In this document: piece by piece, positions 51,921 through 58,587 of the stretch | How the letters are laid out: each line of letters begins with the position of its first letter | Position numbering within the stretch: position 1 is the stretch's first letter | Source of the DNA: Bacteroidales bacterium | Lineage (GTDB): Bacteria; Bacteroidota; Bacteroidia; Bacteroidales; FEN-979 | Length of the DNA stretch: 58,587 bases | NCBI GenBank assembly: GCA_025355465.1 | Contig: JANXZO010000022.1 | Location: 1 to 58,587, forward strand | Reading direction: 5' to 3' | Notes under the pieces: generated by a model | Database searches by the model: none | What the model saw: the letters and a program-made list of their open reading frames with translations, nothing else | Told to the model about the DNA's origin: nothing | Made by a program: the position numbers and the translations under genes

Positions 51921-53744
51921 CTACTTCGTGGCTGCTTCAAGCCGTTTCATGATGGAGAAAATAAACACTGCTGATAGTACACAGCAAACAATAAAGATCG
52001 CCCATAACTGCCAGAGATCGAGAACTCCCCAGAATTTACTTCCGATGAACAGAAATTTGTTTCCTACGGCCGTTGCCAATAACCATCCTCCTTGCATAAG
52101 GCCCTGAAAGCGTGGAGGAGCTACTTTGGAAACAAACGAAAGCCCCATCGGGCTAAGAAAAAGTTCCGCAATGGTAAGGATGAGGTAGCTGCTTATCAAC
52201 CAATAAGGCGCAACGCGGGAAGTGTCTGGAACCGGGTTATATTTAGTAACGCCGGCGGCATCAGCATATTGGAGTTCATGGGGTGAAACAAGACCCAGGG
52301 AGGCGATCAGGATCACCATAAATCCGATGGCTGCAATGATCATCCCGATACCGATTTTTTTCGGGGCAGAGGGTTCCATGTTCTTCTTGTTCAGCCAGGC
52401 GAAAATGCCCATGACAGGGAATGTCAGCGATACAATGAACAGGGGGTTAAACGACTGAAACACCTCAGGGGCGATCGGGTTGTTGGCGTTGCTTTTGGTG
52501 ATGAAATAATAGGTGAATCCACCCAGAACGAGAAACATGGCAGCTCCGAAAATCCGCTGTGTAGTGTTCTTCCTGAAGATCAAAACAAGGCCGGCAATGG
52601 CGCCGATGAAAGCAAGAATTGATTCAAGGTTGAAGAAAATATTGGTGAACGGCCCGACCTCCTTAACTGTGTAGTCGCGGGCAAAAAAGGTCAATGTCAA
52701 ACCGTTTTGGTGGAATGACATCCAGAAGAAGATAACTACGATAAACACCAGGATCAGCGAAGTAACCCTGGGCCTCTCCTCCTTGGTGGATACCTGCAGC
52801 ATGATGGCAATGAAGCCGATGAATAATCCTACGGCAGCACCGAGAGCAGCAGCGTCTTTCACGGTATTTCGGAGCAGGAAGTAGAAAATTACAGAAGTGG
52901 TGATCATCAGTCCGCCACCCAACAGAAAGCTGACAATATTGGTATTGGCCTTTTGCTTATTCGCATCCGAGTTCTTGATCTTGTCAACACTGGGCAAAAG
53001 CTTATTGAAAATGATATACACAAGCAGGGAGAGTACCATGGCGCCGGCTGCAATACCAAAGGCATAGTTATATCCCCGGGCGAATGCGTCAATGTATTGT
53101 TGGGCAAAGATTCCCAGATCTGCAACATGTCCGCCGCTTGCCTTATCTGCCAGTTCCTGAAATTTTGTTGTGTCATTCAGGGATCCTTTTTGAAAGGCAT
53201 GGCATAAGGCAGGCAGACTGCCGTCGTGCAGAAAACCTTGAGTTTTCAGGTACCAGTTGCGAATTCCGGTTGCAACAAAGGGTGCAAAAAAAGCACCGAT
53301 ATTGATACCCATGTAAAAAATCATGAAGGCTGAATCGCGAACCTTTGAGTATTTGGGATCGTCGTAAAGCTGACCAACCACCGCCTGGAGGTTGCCTTTG
53401 AATAAACCATTCCCGAAGGCTATAGTAAATAAGCCAATCAGGGTAATCACCAATGGATTTCCCGGGAGTGCCATGATCAGGTATCCTGTGAACATCACAA
53501 TGATGCCGGCGAGGATAACAGTTTTATATTTCCTTGAAACATCGGCCAGAATACCGCCAACGAGTGCAAGGGCATAGATGCCAAAATAAAACCAACTGTA
53601 ATAACCTCCTGCTTCTTCTTCCGATAAACCATACCTGGCTTGAAGGAACAAGACAAGGATAGCCATCATCGTGTAAAAACCAAAGCGTTCTCCCATATTG
53701 GAGAAAAACGCCACAAAGAGCCCTTTAGGATGTCCTTTTAACAT
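51921..53744 (-). CDS. POT/PTR-family proton-dependent oligopeptide transporter
   Basis: This 607-residue inner-membrane protein takes up di- and tripeptides with protons. It opens with the family's FFSNMGERFGFYTM (the ExxER-type motif in helix 1) and contains GGILADVSRKYKTV and FMIFYMGINIGAFFAPF in the N-terminal half. It is longer than the usual 450-500 residues because it has extra helices in the middle, as is common in Bacteroidota members. A -7 element lies at 53804-53797. The radical SAM gene follows ten bases downstream. Confidence 0.93.
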   Translation of the reverse strand: MLKGHPKGLFVAFFSNMGERFGFYTMMAILVLFLQARYGLSEEEAGGYYSWFYFGIYALALVGGILADVSRKYKTVILAGIIVMFTGYLIMALPGNPLVITLIGLFTIAFGNGLFKGNLQAVVGQLYDDPKYSKVRDSAFMIFYMGINIGAFFAPFVATGIRNWYLKTQGFLHDGSLPALCHAFQKGSLNDTTKFQELADKASGGHVADLGIFAQQYIDAFARGYNYAFGIAAGAMVLSLLVYIIFNKLLPSVDKIKNSDANKQKANTNIVSFLLGGGLMITTSVIFYFLLRNTVKDAAALGAAVGLFIGFIAIMLQVSTKEERPRVTSLILVFIVVIFFWMSFHQNGLTLTFFARDYTVKEVGPFTNIFFNLESILAFIGAIAGLVLIFRKNTTQRIFGAAMFLVLGGFTYYFITKSNANNPIAPEVFQSFNPLFIVSLTFPVMGIFAWLNKKNMEPSAPKKIGIGMIIAAIGFMVILIASLGLVSPHELQYADAAGVTKYNPVPDTSRVAPYWLISSYLILTIAELFLSPMGLSFVSKVAPPRFQGLMQGGWLLATAVGNKFLFIGSKFWGVLDLWQLWAIFIVCCVLSAVFIFSIMKRLEAATK

Positions 53745-53796
53745 AATTGAAAAAGTTTTTGGTGATTAATGATTGAACTGACAGGATGCAGTAATG

Positions 53797-53804
53797 CAAA
53801 AATA
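53797..53804 (-). promoter_or_regulatory. -7 element TATTTTTG for the POT transporter
   Basis: This exact minus-strand TAnnTTTG match gives a leader of about 45 bases before the transporter ATG. The remainder of the 163-base divergent gap towards the sigma-factor gene shows no exact plus-strand element. Confidence 0.45.
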
Positions 53805-53907
53805 ATCAAATTTGTACACCGGTAACAGGGAAGCCATCAGAAGCAGGATTTAACATTTTATTTCTCTGGGTGTAATAAATAGTTTTTGCTATCGTCTTCC
53901 TGACCAA

Positions 53908-54423
53908 ATGGATCTCGCCACGTTTAAAATAAAGGTCTACCCGCTAAAAGATAAGCTCTTTCGCTTTGCCAGGCGAATGCTTGACAGTACGGAAGAAGCT
54001 GAGGATGTCACCCAGGAGGTTTTTATCAGATTGTGGACGCGACGCGACAAACTGGATGAGTACCGAAGTGTTGAGGCGCTCGCCATGGTTACAACAAAGA
54101 ATATATGCCTTGATAAAATAAAAGCCAGAAAGTACCCTGTTGAGAATTTCGAAGACCATCGCAGGTTTCTGGAAAACCTGCCAATGGAGAACCGGGAGGA
54201 TCATTCGGATATGATCAGCCTTATTCACCAGGCAATTAAAAGGTTGCCGGAACAGCAGCAGATGATTATTCACCTCAGGGATGTGGAAGGTTATGATTAT
54301 TCGGAGATAGCAGCGGTAATGGAAATGAATGAAAATGCGATCAGGGTGGCTCTTTCAAGAGCAAGAAAAAGGATCAGAGAACTGATTATCAATACCAGAG
54401 TATATGACAACCAACGAAATTGA
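53908..54423 (+). CDS. ECF-type RNA polymerase sigma factor
   Basis: This 171-residue protein has sigma region 2 (about 10-75, with DSTEEAEDVTQEVFIRLW) and region 4 (about 115-165, with GYDYSEIAAVMEMNENAIRVALSRARKRIRE). No extra domains are present. It should direct polymerase to a dedicated promoter when released from an anti-sigma factor. The next gene overlaps it by 20 bases and is the likely anti-sigma factor. I could not spot an ECF-type promoter with confidence upstream of it. Confidence 0.93.
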   Translation: MDLATFKIKVYPLKDKLFRFARRMLDSTEEAEDVTQEVFIRLWTRRDKLDEYRSVEALAMVTTKNICLDKIKARKYPVENFEDHRRFLENLPMENREDHSDMISLIHQAIKRLPEQQQMIIHLRDVEGYDYSEIAAVMEMNENAIRVALSRARKRIRELIINTRVYDNQRN

Positions 54424-54979
54424 AATATTATTAGCGCGATATTTTGAAGGGGAAACTACCCTGCAGGAGGAGAACACGCTGAGGGAGTTCATGCTTGGTG
54501 CTGACGTGCCGGAAAACCTGTTGGTACATCAGCCTTTGTTCAGGTACTTCGAACAATCAGGGCAAGAAACAACGAATGAAAAGGACTTCATGCATAAATT
54601 TGAAGCAATGATTGTTCCTGCTGTTGCAGATACGAAAACAGTTCAACTCCATCCACGACCCAATCAGATCGTTTTTATTTCCTCGATTGCTGCCGGTGTG
54701 CTGCTTGTGGTGGGCCTTTTTTTCACCTTTATGAATGACTATTCAAGAAAAAATAAATCGGTTCCAAATACCCCTGATACTGAAATTGCCTACCAGCAAA
54801 CGCAGGAGGCGCTGTTATTTGTTTCAGGCAACCTAAACAACGGCATCAGGCAGGTTCAGAAACTGGAATCCCTTGACATCGCCATGTCAAGCATCCAAAA
54901 GATCAATATGTTCTACGAGTATCAACCCATAATTATTAACCCGGACGGAATTAAAATTCAGTCCAAAAAATCAAAATAG
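54404..54979 (+). CDS. Membrane-anchored anti-sigma-like protein
   Basis: This 191-residue protein has an N-terminal helical segment (IEILLARYFEGETTLQEENTL) of the kind found at the N-terminus of Bacteroidota anti-sigma factors, one membrane helix (about 86-107) and an extracytoplasmic tail of about 80 residues. It lacks a zinc-binding HxxxCxxC motif. Overlap with the sigma gene makes an anti-sigma role likely, but this is inferred. The DUF4252 gene starts two bases after its stop. Confidence 0.72.
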   Translation: MTTNEIEILLARYFEGETTLQEENTLREFMLGADVPENLLVHQPLFRYFEQSGQETTNEKDFMHKFEAMIVPAVADTKTVQLHPRPNQIVFISSIAAGVLLVVGLFFTFMNDYSRKNKSVPNTPDTEIAYQQTQEALLFVSGNLNNGIRQVQKLESLDIAMSSIQKINMFYEYQPIIINPDGIKIQSKKSK

Positions 54980-54981
54980 CC

Positions 54982-55536
54982 ATGAAAAAGATTTTAATTC
55001 TGTTCGCGTTGGTGACATTCCTGATTATCCCATCCAGGATGAAGGGTCAGAGCCAGATTGACAAGGTGTTTGAAAAATATGCAGGACAGGAGGGATTCAC
55101 CACAGTAAATATCTCGAAGGAGATGTTCCAGATGTTCCAGCAAATGGGGGCCAATGCTAAAGATTCCAGTGCAATTGAAATCAAGAAAATGATAGACCAG
55201 CTTACCGGTTTAAAGGTATTGACCTACAACTTCGATTCAACTAAGGTTTCCAGGGCCGTTGCGGTTTATAATGAATTTGCCGGAGCCTATCCTTCAGCCT
55301 CTTTCAAAGAACTCATGACCATAAATGAAGGACGTGAATTTGTGAAATTCATGACGAAACAGGATGCTTCGGGAAAGATCACGGAAATGGTCATGTTAAT
55401 GAAAAATAAGACCGAGGTTGCCGTTCTCAGTCTTACCGGAACAATCGACCTTTCGATGGTTTCCAAACTTTCCAAAGGTTTGAATATTCATGGAATGGAG
55501 AACCTGAAAAGAATAAAGGATCACGGCAATAAGTGA
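54982..55536 (+). CDS. Secreted DUF4252 family protein
   Basis: This 184-residue exported protein (signal peptide, cleaved about MKGQ) fits the DUF4252 family: an EKYAGQEGFTTVNISKEMF start, two alpha/beta halves and a C-terminal VLSLTGTIDLSMVSKLSK strand-helix. The family is of unknown function and is typically found next to ECF sigma/anti-sigma genes in Bacteroidota, as here. It may be an accessory sensor or target of the sigma system. Its stop lies two bases from that of the convergent barrel gene. Confidence 0.8.
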   Translation: MKKILILFALVTFLIIPSRMKGQSQIDKVFEKYAGQEGFTTVNISKEMFQMFQQMGANAKDSSAIEIKKMIDQLTGLKVLTYNFDSTKVSRAVAVYNEFAGAYPSASFKELMTINEGREFVKFMTKQDASGKITEMVMLMKNKTEVAVLSLTGTIDLSMVSKLSKGLNIHGMENLKRIKDHGNK

Positions 55537-55538
55537 TC

Positions 55539-57656
55539 TTAAAGCCTGAACATCACCTGTGCGGTTATTTCAGTAACCGTATTTCCGCTTCTCATGTCAA
55601 GACCGTTACCCATTTCATTACGGTCAGAATAGTAGGTTACCCCGCCGCGAGCCCAAATTTCGCAGAACGGGGTAACTTTACATCTGATCACCAAGCAACC
55701 TCTAATACCCTTACCGGAGTAGGCAGGCATCGAATACCCGAATAAAACTTCAGGCTCATAAATGTAAATGCGCTGATCATATCCGGGGATGTCGAAGAGG
55801 GCATACCTGAATGTACCTGTCAGTGGGACACGTGAAAATTTAACCTGCAAGTCCTGGCAAACCAGGTAACCAAAATAAACGGGATTGGTTTCTGACGATG
55901 TTTCCCTGGCTTCCATCCTGGTTTTGAGCGTAACAAATGAACTCGGATTCCAATTCAGGGTGATGCGGTAACTGCGCAGATTAAATTCTGCAAGACAATG
56001 AAGATAAGGATTTTCAGACAGACCATTGATCATTCCAAACTTTTGATAAAACCGAAAATTAACATTTACATTCCGGGAGGCCTGCCATCCGGTCATTATT
56101 CCTGCCTCATAACCCCGGGCAGGTCTGTCGACACGGTATTTTAACCATGGAAAGGAATAAAAATCACAAAAAAGTGAAAGTTGAATATTTCGGAGCAAAG
56201 CAAAATTCCCAGCGATATAAATACCTTGTTCATTACAATTATTGCTGTTTTGCCCAAATGCATTACCCAGGAGATTCTGGTAATGCGGGTCGTAATTCCG
56301 GTAGATAAGTGTTAACCCTACGCCGGGATCCGGCGTGAAAGACGCCATCGAAATCAGTGCCATCCCTCCGCTGGCACTTCGGCTGACTTCACCGGAAAGG
56401 AATAATGTTTTATACCGGATAAGCCAGTCTGCACCGATTACATAATTGAATGTACCTTGCAACGAATACCTGTTATATATTTTCTGTTCCTGGCTAAACC
56501 TGGCCGACCATTGTGAATATACCCCGGTAAACCCGATTTTCATCCCGAAGTTGATCCCTTTTGAGAAGGGGATATTTACATTCCCCCCGGCAATCAATTC
56601 TGATATTGCATTACGATTTGCCAGTTCTTCGGCTGTGCGGTGATAGCCGGTTGAAATTAAACTGCTAAACTCAAATTTCTGAACTCCCAGAGTATCTGCT
56701 GAGGCAATTTTTGCATCCCGGTAATGCCAGGATGCAAACCCGGCTATTTCCAGACGGCCGGTTTTGATGGTTAAGGCTGCCCCTCTGAGATAATCTCCTT
56801 CGCTTACCGACAAACTCGGTCTGATTCCTCCGGATGGCCGAAGAAATGAGGTTGTTTGGTAGCCTGATACGGAAAATCCGGGCATTGAGGCCGTGGAAAG
56901 TCCTGACCCAAAGGTTAACCCTTGTCCAAAGGAGGCTTTGAAATTTCCAATCGTAAGGTTTTTCAGTATTCCAAGCGATCCGATGGATAAAAACCCTGCA
57001 TAATAGTCCATGCCCCAGGACTGGGCTCCCCTGAAAAACTGCTCCCCCGGATCCTTCTCTCCTGAAAATCCGATCCGGATTTTATCAAACCAATTATAGT
57101 TGTACCGGAAATAGTATCGATGCGGTGTGCCTTTATACCCGGCATTCGGCTTAAGTGACAAAATTGAATCGGAGGTATTATAGCCTTGCGATATCGGAAG
57201 AACCTGTTCAAATCGAAGCAACAGGTCATGATGGCCAAGGTTGATTAAGTTTCGTGGGGAAGGAGGAGGGAGGGCAGAAACCGGTAAAAGAATAAAATAG
57301 GGCATTATTTTTTTAATCAGAATTGAATCAAAACCCGGGATTATCTGCATCTCGAAGGGAGATAATATCTCTCCGTAGGTTTGCCGGTACTCCTCCAGGT
57401 TGCCGCACATCTTTGCAGTGAGGAACGGAATCATCTGAAGTTCCGCTTTGGTCGCATTGTTCAAATCGATGGGATGGGCGGACAGGTCGATCATCTCCTC
57501 CAGCGCATCGGAAACAGCCGTTTCTGAAGTAGCACGTTCTGACAGACGTTCAAGGTCATCTTCAGATGCCCCTTCCGGAAGCGTCTGGCCCATCAATCCC
57601 CGGGGAAGGGCGATAATCCACAGGGAGAAGCAAATTGTTATTAATAGCCTCACCAT
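55539..57656 (-). CDS. Exported helix-hairpin-helix protein with C-terminal outer-membrane barrel
   Basis: This 705-residue protein has a signal peptide (ending LMGQ), then a ComEA-like helix-hairpin-helix region (about residues 55-125) with PIDLNNATKAELQMIP and a second hairpin around EMQIIPGFDSIL. The remaining 550 residues are strand-rich with many aromatic residues and end in a barrel-type terminal strand closing on MFRL. HhH motifs of this type bind DNA without sequence preference, so a role in DNA binding or uptake at the outer membrane is possible but unproven. The FadL/PorV-like gene lies six bases upstream on the same strand. Confidence 0.78.
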   Translation of the reverse strand: MVRLLITICFSLWIIALPRGLMGQTLPEGASEDDLERLSERATSETAVSDALEEMIDLSAHPIDLNNATKAELQMIPFLTAKMCGNLEEYRQTYGEILSPFEMQIIPGFDSILIKKIMPYFILLPVSALPPPSPRNLINLGHHDLLLRFEQVLPISQGYNTSDSILSLKPNAGYKGTPHRYYFRYNYNWFDKIRIGFSGEKDPGEQFFRGAQSWGMDYYAGFLSIGSLGILKNLTIGNFKASFGQGLTFGSGLSTASMPGFSVSGYQTTSFLRPSGGIRPSLSVSEGDYLRGAALTIKTGRLEIAGFASWHYRDAKIASADTLGVQKFEFSSLISTGYHRTAEELANRNAISELIAGGNVNIPFSKGINFGMKIGFTGVYSQWSARFSQEQKIYNRYSLQGTFNYVIGADWLIRYKTLFLSGEVSRSASGGMALISMASFTPDPGVGLTLIYRNYDPHYQNLLGNAFGQNSNNCNEQGIYIAGNFALLRNIQLSLFCDFYSFPWLKYRVDRPARGYEAGIMTGWQASRNVNVNFRFYQKFGMINGLSENPYLHCLAEFNLRSYRITLNWNPSSFVTLKTRMEARETSSETNPVYFGYLVCQDLQVKFSRVPLTGTFRYALFDIPGYDQRIYIYEPEVLFGYSMPAYSGKGIRGCLVIRCKVTPFCEIWARGGVTYYSDRNEMGNGLDMRSGNTVTEITAQVMFRL

Positions 57657-57662
57657 AAAGCG

Positions 57663-58484
57663 TTATTTTTTGCCCGACCACATCAACGAACCACCAGGAC
57701 TGAATCCGAGTATCTGGTGATATTCCGATGCTATATCAAGGGAAATGCCACCAATCATTATTCCGAAGCCAAAACTGAACACCATCGGGTTGGTTGCAAT
57801 TCCAATCCTGATGAAAGAGGGCTTCACAAAATGATATTCTGCACCAAAACGAAATACAGGTGGATGCTGAAGATCCTTTTCAGCTTCAAGACATACCAGA
57901 AACGTGTCGGAGAATTCATAAACTAGACCTAAGCGAATAAGTGTAGGCAGGCTTTCCTGCGGAGATTTAATCACCTTGACTGGTACCGGATTAACAAGGT
58001 GCAAGCCAATGCAGATATGTTTATCTGCGCGGTAGTTCACCCCTGCTTCGAACGAAAACAGGCTTTTGCTGCCATATATTTCCGACAGACCGATACGCTG
58101 GTAATCGAGCATAACGCCGGCAGAAAAATGGTTCCCGAACTTCCTGGCAAAGGTTAGCCCGACTTTAATCTCGTTATATGTTTTTGAGCCAAACCTGAAT
58201 AATGACAGTCCGAAGGTTCCGGCTTTAACTGGGATTACCACCCCGAACGATGCCTGACTTAGCTCTTTAAGGAGAAATTTGTCGGAGAATGATATCCCCA
58301 CAGAAAATTTTTTCAACCAGGCTGTACCGGCAGGGTTGTTCTGTACCGACCAAAGATCGGACATCGCGATAGAACATCCACCCATTCCTGCAGCCCGTCC
58401 CCCGGCTATCCTTAACTCACCTGCACAAAATGATTTTATTCCGGCAGAGATCAGGATCAAAAAAAGCAATCTTTTCTTGTTCAT
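57663..58484 (-). CDS. FadL/PorV-like outer-membrane barrel protein
   Basis: This 273-residue protein has a signal peptide ending SFCAG and an N-terminal GGRAAGMGGCSIAMSD...QNNPAG stretch, the hallmark of the FadL/PorV/PorQ-like group, followed by regular beta strands. It may form a small-molecule channel or, like PorV, a docking protein for type IX cargo; the sequence does not decide. It is co-transcribed with the helix-hairpin-helix barrel gene downstream, whose ATG lies six bases after its stop. The 103 bases upstream, to the window edge, show no exact promoter element. Confidence 0.75.
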   Translation of the reverse strand: MNKKRLLFLILISAGIKSFCAGELRIAGGRAAGMGGCSIAMSDLWSVQNNPAGTAWLKKFSVGISFSDKFLLKELSQASFGVVIPVKAGTFGLSLFRFGSKTYNEIKVGLTFARKFGNHFSAGVMLDYQRIGLSEIYGSKSLFSFEAGVNYRADKHICIGLHLVNPVPVKVIKSPQESLPTLIRLGLVYEFSDTFLVCLEAEKDLQHPPVFRFGAEYHFVKPSFIRIGIATNPMVFSFGFGIMIGGISLDIASEYHQILGFSPGGSLMWSGKK

Positions 58485-58587
58485 TGGTCCATCTCTTTCT
58501 GCTTTATCAGGAAAAGAGGCAAAAGGTAAACCGTCGTTCGTAGGTTTTTATAAACATTATGTGGCAATGCGTCCAACCGTGAGCTTT

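Overview
The window is a densely packed chromosomal segment from a member of the Bacteroidota, probably a Bacteroidia-type free-living or sediment organism. Five things point there. A T9SS/gliding-motility C-terminal sorting domain is present. Promoter -7 elements of the form TAnnTTTG recur just upstream of genes. Shine-Dalgarno sequences are absent. A guaB-PPIase-PPIase-surA-moxR gene order is seen. There is a long propeller/Y_Y_Y sensor kinase. About 42 protein genes are supported. I see no tRNA, rRNA, CRISPR, IS element or prophage, and no gene-free stretch exceeds 300 bases (the longest are about 130-175 bp).

Layout, left to right. 1-2.4 kb: the leader of a gene running off the left edge, a ferritin-like/VIT1 iron-handling fusion, and two small outer-membrane barrel-like proteins. 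2.5-10.3 kb: housekeeping genes pfkA, priA, an ftsB/divIC-like gene, ppk1, sixA and glyA. 10.4-16.8 kb: a secreted T9SS cargo bracketed by two different short tandem repeats, then two large sensor kinases. 16.9-24.4 kb: an 86-residue orphan, a GH29 fucosidase, a GH38 mannosidase-type enzyme and a pyruvate/indolepyruvate decarboxylase. 24.6-33 kb: carA-carB, a sulfatase, a LEA-2-like lipoprotein, nhaA and a secreted cyclophilin.

33.2-39.8 kb is the most distinctive part. It holds a Tat-exported four-cluster Fe-S protein, an NrfD-type membrane subunit fused to a secreted/anchored domain, a DUF2339-type polytopic protein and, behind a strong terminator, a seven-heme NapC/NirT-type cytochrome with three N-terminal membrane helices. 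Together these look like a quinol-linked periplasmic electron-transfer module with no catalytic molybdoenzyme. The cytochrome's architecture recalls the inner-membrane cytochrome ImcH of metal-respiring Geobacter (from memory; not searched).

40-50.9 kb: guaB, three parvulin/SurA-family genes, a MoxR ATPase, a pstSCAB phosphate transporter without phoU, and a GPP34 (GOLPH3-like) protein. 51-58.5 kb: a radical SAM protein, a POT peptide transporter, an ECF sigma/anti-sigma-like/DUF4252 operon, and a two-gene operon encoding an exported helix-hairpin-helix/beta-barrel protein and a FadL/PorV-like barrel.

The genome is very compact: almost every convergent gene pair here overlaps or nearly touches. 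Exact -7 elements help choose start codons for several genes (the propeller kinase, the decarboxylase, the cyclophilin).
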